Numbered from the stretch's first letter, positions 1 through 9,487 are shown. The stretch: 64,000 nucleotides of DNA from an uncultured Colwellia sp. (GCA_913062815.1 CAJXWZ010000001.1:186001-250000), one strand, 5' to 3'. Program-made: numbers and translations. The notes: generated by a model not told the origin, from the letters alone.

Positions 1-333
1 TTCACCTTCAAGGCCACTGTTGTTCAACAAAACAAAGAGTGCTTGTTGTACTGTATAAATGCCTTTAACTGAACTACCCGTTTTATTTTCAACAAGGTCA
101 TAAGGGAATAGAAATGATATCTTGGCGATATCTGATAACTCATTAAGTGACTGACTTAAAGATTGAACTGGAATATTAAATTCATATTTCTCGTTTATCT
201 TATTATTTTCTTTTGCTTCAACATTAACGGTGAAAAAGCAAAAACTTAATAAATTAATAACTATTAGCGTCTTATTAACCTGTCCATAAATAAGACGCAC
301 TAGAAATAAAAATCTACTACTCAAAAGCTTCAT
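1..333 (-). CDS. TonB-dependent receptor with STN domain, 5' part only
   Basis: The first 111 codons of a minus-strand gene run off the left edge of the window without a stop. They encode a lysine-start hydrophobic leader (about residues 20-38, ending in VNVEA) and then an STN-type segment with YEFNIPVQSLSQSLNELS and the TVQQALFVLLNNSGL signature. The STN (secretin/TonB short N-terminal) domain is the periplasmic signalling domain of FecA-like transducing receptors. The gene begins 3 nt after the FecR stop codon, completing a sigma factor - FecR - receptor order. I infer an outer-membrane transducer receptor whose ligand (a ferric siderophore or a carbohydrate) cannot be told because plug and barrel lie outside the window. 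Confidence 0.8.
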   Translation of the reverse strand, partial: MKLLSSRFLFLVRLIYGQVNKTLIVINLLSFCFFTVNVEAKENNKINEKYEFNIPVQSLSQSLNELSDIAKISFLFPYDLVENKTGSSVKGIYTVQQALFVLLNNSGLEGE

Positions 334-336
334 TTA

Positions 337-1527
337 TTATTCTTTTACTCGTAATTGAACGTGATTATCGTCTAACTTGTTCACACTGATACCAAATCCA
401 GACTCTAATACGTAGAATAAGGTATCAGTTTCACCCAGCTGAAATTGCCCGCCTATACGCATTGATTTTAGTTGTGGGTCTAAGACATCAATTTTGACTT
501 GAGTGTGTCGGGTGATCTCTGCAATCACCTCTTCCAAGGACTCTCCGGCGAAAACTAACTTTCCATCTTTCCATGAAAGAAAGCGCGTTACTTCACTGGT
601 ATCTAATTCATCTATATCGCTGACCTTATCGTTCTGAATGGGAATACTAATACGTTGGCCTGCGGTTAAAGTGCCGAGCATTTTTTTTACGTTGGCGGGT
701 TGATGACTTACTTCGTTACTAGTTGAAGCAACGTCATTTATTGCAGCGTTATCTTCAAAATCCTTTTCTATTTCAATTGCTTGATAATCATCAGGAATAA
801 CAACTAAAGTATTCTCGACAATAGCAAGTTCCACAGTCCCTTCGCTAACAAGCACTTCTATCGTTCCATTTAATTTGTGGACAGTAAAAGCTGTTCCAAT
901 TGCCCGTACTAAACGGTTATCAGCATAAACTTCAAATGGCCTATTGGTATCTTTAGCTACTTCAAAATGTGCCTCTCCCTTAATAAGGTTTATTCGTCGA
1001 TAATCATCGCTATAGTCAACAATTATTCGAGTACTACTGTTAAGCCATAATATCGACCCATCTGACATAGTATGACTGAGATTTTCACCCACTTTGGTCT
1101 GAAAGACTATGTCTTGAGCTTGGTTATCAGTAGGAATATAGGCGATCACTAACCAGGCAAACACACACATGAATAACGGGGCTATCAAAACAGGTTGCAA
1201 TAATTGATTTCTTTGCTTCAGGCAAGCTGATAAGAATGCATATAGTGCAAATATTGGGAAAAAAACTTTAGGTAATATCATGGAAAACACAGATGGTTTG
1301 CGCATTTCTTGAGGTAACATAACGGAAGAAAGTAGATCCATTTCTCCCCAAGAATTCACCATATTTTCTAAACATTTACGATGAACATCACTGGTTGCGA
1401 CCCAAGTATTCAGTGCTTCAATTTGTGCTTTTGACAGTTCAGGAGTATCTTCAAGTAATAAAACCCACTCTGCAGCTTCTTGATTGATGATGGTTTTATT
1501 TGTAAAACCTTCTACGTTAGTATTCAT
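337..1527 (-). CDS. fecR: FecR-family anti-sigma regulator
   Basis: This 396-residue protein has the FecR-family layout: an N-terminal cytoplasmic helical domain (DUF4880-like, about residues 14-60, with AAEWVLLLEDT), a single membrane segment at about 112-131, a periplasmic FecR domain at about 140-235 (GSILWLNSSTRIIVDY, KGEAHFEVAKD, VRAIGTAFTV) and a C-terminal STN-like domain from about 318. The family senses the receptor's N-terminal domain in the periplasm and relays the signal to the partner ECF sigma factor. The start codon overlaps the end of the sigma gene by 4 nt (ATGA) and the receptor follows 3 nt downstream, so the three genes are co-transcribed. A low-complexity acidic stretch (about 240-290) splits the FecR and STN-like parts. 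Family assignment is firm; the inducing substrate is unknown. Confidence 0.9.
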   Translation of the reverse strand: MNTNVEGFTNKTIINQEAAEWVLLLEDTPELSKAQIEALNTWVATSDVHRKCLENMVNSWGEMDLLSSVMLPQEMRKPSVFSMILPKVFFPIFALYAFLSACLKQRNQLLQPVLIAPLFMCVFAWLVIAYIPTDNQAQDIVFQTKVGENLSHTMSDGSILWLNSSTRIIVDYSDDYRRINLIKGEAHFEVAKDTNRPFEVYADNRLVRAIGTAFTVHKLNGTIEVLVSEGTVELAIVENTLVVIPDDYQAIEIEKDFEDNAAINDVASTSNEVSHQPANVKKMLGTLTAGQRISIPIQNDKVSDIDELDTSEVTRFLSWKDGKLVFAGESLEEVIAEITRHTQVKIDVLDPQLKSMRIGGQFQLGETDTLFYVLESGFGISVNKLDDNHVQLRVKE

Positions 1528-2153
1528 AATACTCTCCCTGAACGAGTGAGCGTTTTAGGTTCTTTTGTGTAATCGGGGACATTTTGTTCGCTGTTATAAA
1601 TAAGAACGGCATCGTTATAAGCACACATGCCTTTGGTAATGTAATTACTGACAGTAATCGTTGAAATATTCATACGTTTGGCGATATCTTTGGTGGCTAA
1701 GCCGTAAACTTTTCTCATAACGACAGCTTGCCGACATTTGTTTGGTAATCCGGCAATGGCTTCACACATCACACCTAGTTTTTCTTGCGCTAAAGCATTA
1801 TTTTCTAAATTATCTAATTCTAGTTTAGCGTCGACCAAATCTATATCTTCAACATATTCATTCAATTGAGTAGAAGCTTTTCTAAAATCAGAGACTATTA
1901 AATTTTTTGCCACCCTAAACATAAAGGATTTTGGTTTAAGCACTTCCTTTTCAAGTGATGACTTATAAGTGCGTAAAAATGTTTCCTGGCATACATCATC
2001 AACATCTTGAGAATTAACGACATAACTTGAAATAAAATATTTAAGTGCTGATTTATAGCGATTAAATGCACTCAAAACACTTTCACCGGAATTTTTAACG
2101 TCTTTTTGTGGATTATTTTTTGAACTCACAATTTTTTTCCAAAATGTTTTCAT
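1524..2153 (-). CDS. ECF-type RNA polymerase sigma factor (FecI-like)
   Basis: The product has sigma region 2 (DVDDVCQETFLRTYKS, then FMFRVAKNLIVSDFRK) and region 4 (LPNKCRQAVVMRKVYGLATKDIAKRM followed by an HTH ending in VSNYI). It is the first gene of a sigma-FecR-receptor operon and should recruit RNA polymerase to the receptor promoter when FecR is signalled. I chose the ATG at 2153. The frame stays open to a TTG at 2222 and an ATG at 2198, but that extension is hydrophobic, is not part of the family, and none of the three starts has a clear Shine-Dalgarno sequence, so the start is uncertain. The 3' end overlaps fecR by 4 nt. Confidence 0.85.
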   Translation of the reverse strand: MKTFWKKIVSSKNNPQKDVKNSGESVLSAFNRYKSALKYFISSYVVNSQDVDDVCQETFLRTYKSSLEKEVLKPKSFMFRVAKNLIVSDFRKASTQLNEYVEDIDLVDAKLELDNLENNALAQEKLGVMCEAIAGLPNKCRQAVVMRKVYGLATKDIAKRMNISTITVSNYITKGMCAYNDAVLIYNSEQNVPDYTKEPKTLTRSGRVL

Positions 2154-2222
2154 CCGTAAATAAAAACTAGTTAAGGCATATGAACTATGCAGTCCCATAA
2201 TAAATACAATAAAAACAGACAA

Positions 2223-2621
2223 TTGAACTTATATCTATGTGCGTTTCTAATATAAAAATATGGCATTCAATATTAAGACGTTTGAGTATCGAAAAACTAC
2301 TATAGTTATTTTAAATAAAATAAGGAAGTGTTGGCCATTTACAAAGTGGTATATTCACATAAGATATTAAAAGCCATTAGCTAGTGGCTTGGATAACGAA
2401 TGGGGCTGATGTATGGGCTGCTATAACTGCGGTATTAGAATATCAGGGTAAATTATTTGATAGTGTAAATATCTGAACTGGGTATTAGCACCAGTGAAAG
2501 CCGTTGGTTTGTACCGTGATTCCCTCTAACTGAGTATTAATAAGTAAAGGTAGGTTGTTACTTTTATTACCTGCTTAATCTGGTGTTTAGTTTACTGGTA
2601 AAGCATTGGAGCTTGGTATGA
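2223..2621. other. gene-free stretch upstream of the kinase remnant
   Basis: About 400 bases with no recognisable gene. On the plus strand there is only a 30-odd codon open stretch ending near 2476 (it reads ADVWAAITAVLEYQGKLF) that I cannot assign. The region may carry the promoter of the sigma-fecR operon and decayed sequence once belonging to the kinase remnant that follows. Confidence 0.4.
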
Positions 2622-3209
2622 TGTTTAACCGGGCCTCCGATTCACCAAATTCCAAGCCAATATCAGCTGATCACTCGACACTATTTACAATCACTAAATG
2701 GTCGTCACTCAAGTGATACAAGTGTTCATGAGCAATCCAATAAATCGATTGATACTTTTGAACAACAAAATCCCCCTAAAATCACTAAGGGCGAAGTACA
2801 ATGTAAACATCAATGGCCACCTAACATCCATGTATTAGTTGTAGAAGATAATCGCGTTAATCAAATAGTTGCCCTAGGTATACTGAAAAAAATGGGGTTA
2901 GATGCGGATATTGTCGACGACGGAGAAAAAGCTCTTGATGCACTTACAAATGCGTCAAGTGACAATCTTTACACTGTAATATTAATGGACTGTCAGATGC
3001 CCATAATGGACGGCTATGAAGCCAGCCGAAATATTCGTGCTGGTGAAGCAGGCATTCACAACAAGAATATTCCTATCATAGCCATGACCGCTAATGCGAT
3101 GAAAGGAGATAAAGAAAAGTGCCTTGAAGCGGGTATGAGCGACTACTTAACAAAACCCATAGACATTAATAGCTTAACAGTAAAGATAAAGAATTCTTAT
3201 CTAAAGTGA
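2622..3209 (+). pseudogene. 5'-truncated hybrid histidine kinase: linker plus receiver domain
   Basis: The plus-strand frame opens after a stop at 2619-2621 and encodes a linker with LITRHYL, which resembles the (P)L(V/I)TRH linker that joins HATPase and receiver domains in hybrid kinases, then a complete receiver domain: VLVVEDN acidic pair, phospho-acceptor Asp in LMDCQMPIMDGYEA, Thr in IAMTANAM and Lys in YLTKPID. There is no ATG, GTG or TTG in frame between 2622 and the internal ATG at 2892, and starting at 2892 would delete beta-strand 1 and the acidic pair. No transmitter domain is found upstream. I read it as the leftover end of a kinase gene rather than a working stand-alone regulator. 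A non-canonical start remains possible. Confidence 0.65.
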
Positions 3210-3300
3210 CAATAACTTAATTTTTAAGATGTTAATTTTATCAAATAGTTTTTTCATACAAGCCTATAACTGCAGTAAAGCGAACAAATAATAACACTTC

Positions 3301-3338
3301 GTCGATGCATTAACCTTGAGTCGATGCATTAACCTTGA
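3301..3338. repeat. perfect 19-bp tandem duplication
   Basis: The unit gtcgatgcattaaccttga occurs twice, head to tail and without mismatch, in the space between the kinase remnant and the 3' end of the receptor gene. Two copies only. It looks like a local slippage or repair duplication; no function is visible. Confidence 0.9.
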
Positions 3339-3407
3339 ATAATTGGCACAGATATAAAGAGATATATTATTCTCAAAGACTAAGCAAGGATTGCTCAAGT
3401 TATACTC

Positions 3408-5624
3408 TTAATAATGATAGGTAAAACCAAGGCGGATTGAACGTGTTTCCTGCGGTAATGGACCACCTGAGCCTTTTAGGGCGATTTTGTTATCGCTAAG
3501 ATTATCAACTCGTAGAGAGATTTCTACGTTTGTTACCGGGGCGTAGCGTACAAACAAGTTAATCCAATACGGGTTATTAATCTCGTCCTCCAAAGCTCTA
3601 AGTGATTGGAAATTTTGCGGCGTTGTGCGATAAACAAGACTCGGAGTGATCCACAAATTGTCCATCGCCGCATAGGTCAGGCCTAAGCGAATATTATTGC
3701 GTGAAATGTTTTGTAGGCCACGAACAGTGTCTTCAATTTTAGCTTCATAGTCTACATAAGAGTATGAGGCCCAAAGCGATGCACGGTTTTCAAAACTGTA
3801 ACGGCCGTAGAGATCAGCTCCGATCGCAGTGGATTCGCCGCCATTGGCTGCGATTAGAATACCTCGCTCTATCAGGCCGGCTTCATCCAGATAAACCACC
3901 GGTAGTAAGTTATTAAAGCTAAACCTTTCTCGAGACTCTTGAATTAAATTCTCTTGTTCATTGTGGTAAAGGCTGAGACCAACGAAGCCCTGCTCCCCTT
4001 GCCAGCTGATATTAAGTTCATGTGACAGCGCCTCCTCAGGCTCAAGATTCGGGTTGTTGGTGATAATAGCAGCTGGGGAGTTGAAATTGACGTAGGCAAA
4101 ATAAGGGGCAGCGGATGAAAATGCTTTTGAAAAAATATACTTTGCGGTGATGCTCTGGTCAACATCATAAATCGTTGCAAATCTATAGCTCAGTGGACTA
4201 TCGCCGGTCTGTTCATCATGAACTTGGCGCGCACCAAGTACAAATGACAGTTGCTGATTAAAGGTGTAATCAAATTCAAAGTAACCGCCAAAGATTTGAT
4301 AGTGTAATTCTGTTGCACGCGCTTCCGTCACTAGACTAGTGACGTCGCCCGCTACGGTATAATAAGAAAATTCACCGGCCTGTAGCACGACGTTGCCATT
4401 ACTATCAAAGGAGCCTTCGGGAATGTTAGTTTTGACCAGGGTGGTGTGGTTTTCCCACACCAAACCGGTGGTGAGGTTAAGCGAATCATTGATGACGATA
4501 TTGAGTCTTTCTTCCCATGTGACGCCCGTCGCAAGAGCATATTTTCTGTTGGTGAAAAATGATTGTCGGTCGCTGCGCAGAATAGCAAAACGTGATTCTG
4601 GATCAATTTCTACGCGTTTATAATTCAGTGTCGAATAGAGGCTAACATTGTCAGTGAAATGATCAATATGTTCAAAGTTTAATACCAGCGCTTCATCTTC
4701 CCAATTGGCCAGGCGGTTATACAGGCTGGGGTTACTAGTACCATCTGCGGTAGAACGCGAAGACTTTCGATACCAAAGGCGCAAGGCATTAGTATCAGTT
4801 TCTAAGTTAAGGTTGATATTAAGCCCCTCGTCCCAGCGTATTGCCGGATCCGCACCCTCGGCCTCCGCGATTGAGCCCTGATATAATTCCTGCCACCAGC
4901 CCGGGTATTCTTTGCTGAAGTCTGTTAAGTCGGTATCCAACAACTGGATATAAGCGCTAACCAATAAACGTTCATCATTGGCTAAGGTGAATTCACGGCC
5001 ATAAGACACAAAGGCTTCCCTATAATTATTGTCGCCGATAAAGACTGTCGCTTCAGATGCATTATCCCCCTTACCATTTTTAGTAATAATGTTTATCACA
5101 GCATTGATGGCATCCTGCCCGTATAGGGTTGAGCCGGGGCCGTAGACGACCTCAATACGCTCTGCGTGTCTTACACTAATATCGCCCCTGACTTGCAGTG
5201 GTTCGGCGCCGGGAGAATTTACCCGCACACCGTCAATAAGTAGGATGGTTTTATTGTTGCCAGCGATACCTCGCACCGAAATCTCGGTGCCAAATTCGGC
5301 GCGTCCATACTCAGTGGTGTCAAAACCGGGTAGGTCGCGAAGAATATCACTCAAGATAGAATAGCCACGCATATTTATGTCATTGCTGGAGATGACATAG
5401 ACAAAAGCGGGTGCGTCCTTAATACTTTCAGCTTTTTTCGATGCTGCGAAAACAGTTACTTTCGCTAATTCTTCGAGGGACAAATCAAAGTAATTCTCTT
5501 GTGCTGTGGCACTTAAACTTAACAAATTAATAGACAATAAGGAGATAATCCATAAAGTCTTGGATAACGGGGATTTTTCTCCGCCTAAGTCATCCTCAAA
5601 GACCAGGAAATCATCATTATCCAT
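3408..5624 (-). CDS. TonB-dependent outer-membrane receptor
   Basis: A 738-residue receptor. The N-terminus MDNDDFLVFEDD is acidic and precedes a hydrophobic signal segment (about 24-42, ending SATAQ). Next come a short motif SLEELAKVTVFAASKK, a plug domain (YVISSNDINMRGY, ILRDLPGFD, VRGIAGNNKTILLIDGVRVN, GPGSTLYGQDAINAVINII) and a long barrel ending in the aromatic pair HY expected for BAM insertion. I chose the ATG at 5624 because AGGTGA lies 4 nt before it on the coding strand; an upstream start at 5648 lacks this. The gene is divergent from a YfiR-domain histidine kinase, a recurring pairing in marine Alteromonadales, which suggests linked function. The ligand is not evident from sequence. 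Confidence 0.9.
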   Translation of the reverse strand: MDNDDFLVFEDDLGGEKSPLSKTLWIISLLSINLLSLSATAQENYFDLSLEELAKVTVFAASKKAESIKDAPAFVYVISSNDINMRGYSILSDILRDLPGFDTTEYGRAEFGTEISVRGIAGNNKTILLIDGVRVNSPGAEPLQVRGDISVRHAERIEVVYGPGSTLYGQDAINAVINIITKNGKGDNASEATVFIGDNNYREAFVSYGREFTLANDERLLVSAYIQLLDTDLTDFSKEYPGWWQELYQGSIAEAEGADPAIRWDEGLNINLNLETDTNALRLWYRKSSRSTADGTSNPSLYNRLANWEDEALVLNFEHIDHFTDNVSLYSTLNYKRVEIDPESRFAILRSDRQSFFTNRKYALATGVTWEERLNIVINDSLNLTTGLVWENHTTLVKTNIPEGSFDSNGNVVLQAGEFSYYTVAGDVTSLVTEARATELHYQIFGGYFEFDYTFNQQLSFVLGARQVHDEQTGDSPLSYRFATIYDVDQSITAKYIFSKAFSSAAPYFAYVNFNSPAAIITNNPNLEPEEALSHELNISWQGEQGFVGLSLYHNEQENLIQESRERFSFNNLLPVVYLDEAGLIERGILIAANGGESTAIGADLYGRYSFENRASLWASYSYVDYEAKIEDTVRGLQNISRNNIRLGLTYAAMDNLWITPSLVYRTTPQNFQSLRALEDEINNPYWINLFVRYAPVTNVEISLRVDNLSDNKIALKGSGGPLPQETRSIRLGFTYHY

Positions 5625-5851
5625 CAGTTCACCTAAAAATAATGTCAATCGACTTGCGAGCTATCACACGTTAAGTTAAATCGTCAAACTAACATTTCAA
5701 TAAAAAAACAGTCAATAAAATAAGAATAGACTAAAATTATATGAATACATAGCTATTCGGTGTCTACCATAGTTTATAGCTTCATTAAATACCGTAAAAA
5801 CTGGAGAGTAATCATACAAAATCGACCGTTTGAATGAGGAACATTTTGTAT

Positions 5852-7786
5852 ATGCTGTCAGATAAACTTATGAAAAAGTTAACTTGGCTAAAGGTGATAG
5901 TTGTTTCTGGTATTTTGTTGTTTTCCCAAACAGCAATTTCATTTCAACACTATGTATCAGATAGAATTAAAGCCGCTTACGTGTTTAATTTCATCAAATA
6001 TGTTGAATGGCCTAATGAACAGCACACAGTAAACTTTACCATTGGATTCTATGGCAAAGACCAGGCGTATTATGAGGTTTTAAAACAAATGCAAGGCATG
6101 AAAGTAAGGCATTTTAGTATTAACGTCATTAAAATCACTTCGTTTGAGCAGACCCAGAAATTGCATCTAGTCGTTCTAGATAAATCACAATCTAAACATA
6201 TTAAGAAAATAGCAAAGCTGCTTAATGGACAAGCAGTGTTGCTTGTTAGTGATAATGCCGCAGATAAAAGATATACCATGCTTAATTTTATTAACACTGA
6301 CGAAAATAGGCTCGCATTCGAATTAAATAGGTATCAAATGCTTAATGCTAAATTAAAGGTATTACCTGATATTTTGGTACTTGGTGGTACTGAATTAGAG
6401 ATAGCAAATGTACTAAAAGAGATGAATAAAACTATTACCGATAGTTTACAACAAATTCAAGATCAATCGAGTAAATTAGAGCAACTTAAAGGCAATATAA
6501 CCCGCAGAGAAAAGCAATTGACATTGCAACAAAATCAATTGCAAACACAACAGAACAAACTGGAATTACAATACAAAAAGTCTGCAGTGCAGCAAGAAAC
6601 CTTAAATTTGCAGAGCCATCAACTTAAAAGTCAACATGACGAATTAGAGCAAAGTAAAAACAGCTTTCAAGCTATGCAAAACAACTATAGTCAAGTAAAA
6701 AACGAGCTAGACGTTAGTCAAGTTCAACTCTTGAGTAATATAGATAGTTTAGCTAGTTTAAAAAACGAAATTCAACAAAAAGAGCATGCAATTTCAACTT
6801 TAGAAGAAAAGATTAATGAGAGAAAAATATTGCTTTTGAATTCTGAACGCCAACTTGCGACACAATCAGGTGTTATCCAAACACAATATATCGTCCTCAT
6901 TGTCTCAGGCGTAGTTAGTTTCGCTATATTAATAATCCTGATTGTTATTTATAAGAGTAAGAAAATTCAACATAAGGTAAATCAAGAATTACACGCCAAT
7001 ATCGAAGTATTGGCTGAGGTCAACTTAAAACTAAGTACGACTCAAAATCAGCTAGTTGAATCTGAAAAAATGGCGGCCCTTGGCCAATTGGTCACTGGGG
7101 TTGCTCATGAAATTAATACCCCTGTTGGCGTTTGTGTTACTGCTACGTCACATTTATCAGATCAAATAGATTTATTTGAAAAAAAATACAAAGCAGGAAA
7201 GTTAACAAAACCACATTTAGAACAGTTACTTAGTGACAGCAGAGCCTCAAGTGATTTTTTATTACGGAATTTACAAAGAGCCAGCGAACTCATTCAAAAC
7301 TTTAAGCAAGTTGCCGTTGATCAAAGTAACGAAAACAGTAGAGAGTTTGAATTAAAAGCTTATATTGAAGGCGTTGTTCAAAGTATTTATCCTCAATTTA
7401 AACAAGGCGGACACAACATTCATGTCAGCTCCAACAGTAAAATTCAATTAAACAGCTTCCCGGGAGTGCTCGCCCAAATTATAACAAATCTGCTTATGAA
7501 CTCATTACACCATGGATTTAAAGAAAAAAACCACGGAGAGATTTTTATAGAGCTATCACTTAGAAATAAGGAAGTAACCATTAATTTTCGCGACAATGGT
7601 GTTGGCTTAACAAATCAACAAAAAGAAAGGATATTTGAACCTTTTTACACAACCGCACGTTCAACAGGTGCTACAGGTTTAGGCATGTCAATTAGCTACA
7701 ACCTTATTACCGGTAAACTCAATGGCGAGATTAACTGCCTAAATTCATCCGAAGGTGCCCACTTTCGAATTACCTTCCCACAATAA
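5852..7786 (+). CDS. YfiR-domain sensor histidine kinase
   Basis: An exported N-terminus (signal segment around WLKVIVVSGILLFSQ) leads into a YfiR/DUF4154 periplasmic domain (KAAYVFNFIKYVEWP, then AVLLVSDN and FELNRYQMLNAKLKV), a long Gln-rich coiled coil (about 195-335), one membrane segment (about 342-365), a HisKA H-box with His419 (VAHEINTPVGV) and a HATPase with N-box NLLMNSLHHGF, FRDNGVGL and GLGMSISYNLI. There is no receiver, so the partner regulator is encoded elsewhere. YfiR-type domains are known as periplasmic repressors of c-di-GMP enzymes; here the domain is fused to a kinase. The start is uncertain: ATGs at 5834, 5852 and 5870; GAGGA at 5836 favours 5852. The divergent TonB receptor is the likely functional partner. 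Confidence 0.85.
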   Translation: MLSDKLMKKLTWLKVIVVSGILLFSQTAISFQHYVSDRIKAAYVFNFIKYVEWPNEQHTVNFTIGFYGKDQAYYEVLKQMQGMKVRHFSINVIKITSFEQTQKLHLVVLDKSQSKHIKKIAKLLNGQAVLLVSDNAADKRYTMLNFINTDENRLAFELNRYQMLNAKLKVLPDILVLGGTELEIANVLKEMNKTITDSLQQIQDQSSKLEQLKGNITRREKQLTLQQNQLQTQQNKLELQYKKSAVQQETLNLQSHQLKSQHDELEQSKNSFQAMQNNYSQVKNELDVSQVQLLSNIDSLASLKNEIQQKEHAISTLEEKINERKILLLNSERQLATQSGVIQTQYIVLIVSGVVSFAILIILIVIYKSKKIQHKVNQELHANIEVLAEVNLKLSTTQNQLVESEKMAALGQLVTGVAHEINTPVGVCVTATSHLSDQIDLFEKKYKAGKLTKPHLEQLLSDSRASSDFLLRNLQRASELIQNFKQVAVDQSNENSREFELKAYIEGVVQSIYPQFKQGGHNIHVSSNSKIQLNSFPGVLAQIITNLLMNSLHHGFKEKNHGEIFIELSLRNKEVTINFRDNGVGLTNQQKERIFEPFYTTARSTGATGLGMSISYNLITGKLNGEINCLNSSEGAHFRITFPQ

Positions 7787-7854
7787 AAAATTATGGTTAA
7801 TGAAACTGTGCGGTTCGAAGCTGATCTTACTTCAATTGGTACCATTGCTGTAAT

Positions 7855-8526
7855 TCAAAGCAATTTATTTGTACGTGCGAGTATTTCAGGAGAATCAAAC
7901 ATGCCCTGCAATTTTCCAACAAATTGGCTAACATGCAAACCATCCATCATGCCATGATGAACTTCAACTGATACTGGCATAAGCATCTCTCCTTCTTTTT
8001 CATGGCATTTACCAAAAACAACTTTAGGAATTGAATTACCTGTATTGCTATAACGTGCATTACTAAAGCTAGTAAAATTAAACCAAGGCAATACAGACAT
8101 ATGAATAACGTCTTGACGAATCTCATTTGCATTAGGAGCCATAGCAGTGAATGGCTTAGCTTTCACATGCTGTTCATGTTTTTTAGCATGTTGAGTGAAC
8201 TCACAAAAGGGTAAAAGATAATTCAGCTCACAAAACCTTAGCATTTCATCTGCACCAATCACGGCAATACTAATGGCTATATCGCGATAAACACGTACTT
8301 CATTTTCAACAATTCTATATTTAAAAGGCTCAGAGCTATTTATCGCCAACTGAGTTAAATACAAATAAGCATGAAAAAAACTCAGATTTTGCTTTTTGCA
8401 ATACGCATGTAATATTGAAACATTAACGGTGCAACAAATATTAAACCAAGGTTGCTCAGCGCCTTGGTAAAACTTGTAGTGCTCAAAACGAGACCAAGTA
8501 TTTAACTTCAATTTTTCATAATTCAT
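7855..8526 (-). CDS. chloramphenicol acetyltransferase-like acyltransferase
   Basis: The 223-residue protein has the CatA fold markers: FFHAYLYLTQLAINSSEPFKYRI near the N-terminus, the central SVLPWFNFTSFSN segment, and the catalytic HHGMMDG motif near residue 190 followed by HVSQF. Trimeric CAT enzymes transfer acetyl from acetyl-CoA using the first His of HHxxxDG, which is present. Length matches the family (about 210-225). The ATG at 8526 is preferred over an upstream TTG at 8538. It stands alone, with its own promoter region upstream, so there is no operon to indicate the substrate. It could confer chloramphenicol acetylation or act on another hydroxylated substrate. Confidence 0.85.
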   Translation of the reverse strand: MNYEKLKLNTWSRFEHYKFYQGAEQPWFNICCTVNVSILHAYCKKQNLSFFHAYLYLTQLAINSSEPFKYRIVENEVRVYRDIAISIAVIGADEMLRFCELNYLLPFCEFTQHAKKHEQHVKAKPFTAMAPNANEIRQDVIHMSVLPWFNFTSFSNARYSNTGNSIPKVVFGKCHEKEGEMLMPVSVEVHHGMMDGLHVSQFVGKLQGMFDSPEILARTNKLL

Positions 8527-8743
8527 AGTAAACAACAACTACAGCACAACATGAAATAATATTAATATTAGTATTAGAATTACAAAAACTCCATCGAAAT
8601 ACATCTTAAAATCAATTATTTATAATATAAACATACCTATTTGTGCTTTTATATTACTCGAGTTAACATCAACCGCGGTTTAATTTGCTAAAACAAATAT
8701 TTAGAGTGTATTATTTAAGTACGATTAAAAACAGGTGATTTTT

Positions 8744-9487
8744 TTGAGGCTATTCAGATATCTTTGCTTGCTTATCACACTTACCAGTTTTTCTGTCAAG
8801 GCAAACGATCCGCTTTTATTTATAGTAAGTTATCCAGGCTCTGCGCCTTATGTATATCAACAAACAGGAGACGACACTTACCTAGGAATAATCCCAGACA
8901 TACTAAGTGAGTTAATTAAATCAAACCAACTTGATATCCGCTTTGTATCCAATAGCCGCAAGCGCAGTGAAGAAAACTTATATCAAGGCAAGGCTGATTT
9001 GATGTTAATAAGTAAATCATGGTTGAGGTCACCTGAAAAGCTCATTGCTACTATACCTTTGCACCAACATCAAAGTTTTTTGTATCAAACACATAATTTT
9101 GCTAGCGACTTTTCATTAGACAAGTTAAATGAACGCAAAAAAGTCTGTACGAGGAAAGGATTTGTCTATCCGAAATTAGAAGCTTATTTTCAAAAGAATC
9201 AATTAATAAGAATGGATTCATCAAGTCAAACCACTACACTCAATATGTTATTTAAGAGCAGATGTGATTTAGTTATTTTAAGTGAATATCACGCTTTAAC
9301 ATTAATGAAGTCAAAGCTATTTAAAAATAAACAACTATTCCGTTCAAATAAGCCAATAAGTATAGTCCCTCTGAATATAGTTTTAAGACCTGAATTGAAT
9401 CATATAAAAGAGACGCTAAATGAGCATATAAAAGAGCTTACACGCTCTGGTGAACTAGAAAGTATTATTAATAAGTATATCCATTAA
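8744..9487 (+). CDS. periplasmic solute-binding protein, family 3
   Basis: About 247 residues with a signal peptide (LFRYLCLLITLTSFSVKA) and a bilobal amino-acid-binding-like domain: LLFIVSYPGSAPYVY, YLGIIPDILSELI, GKADLMLISKSW and CDLVILSEYHAL. No ABC permease or ATPase genes adjoin, so it may be a stand-alone sensor or binding protein, as is common in this group of bacteria. Start choice: AGGTGA at 8733 is well placed for the TTG at 8744; a GTG at 8735 lies within that motif. Ligand unknown. Confidence 0.75.
   Translation: MRLFRYLCLLITLTSFSVKANDPLLFIVSYPGSAPYVYQQTGDDTYLGIIPDILSELIKSNQLDIRFVSNSRKRSEENLYQGKADLMLISKSWLRSPEKLIATIPLHQHQSFLYQTHNFASDFSLDKLNERKKVCTRKGFVYPKLEAYFQKNQLIRMDSSSQTTTLNMLFKSRCDLVILSEYHALTLMKSKLFKNKQLFRSNKPISIVPLNIVLRPELNHIKETLNEHIKELTRSGELESIINKYIH

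Noticed and set aside
2892-3209. Stand-alone response regulator starting at the ATG at 2892.
   Set aside because: That start deletes the first beta strand and the acidic pair, whereas the open frame continues upstream into a hybrid-kinase-type linker.
3301-3338. Start of a CRISPR or an iteron array.
   Set aside because: Only two directly adjacent 19-bp copies, with no spacer and no further copies.
3343-3360. Sigma-54 promoter (TTGGCACA).
   Set aside because: The -12 GC dinucleotide is absent at the right spacing, and the neighbouring gene is on the opposite strand.
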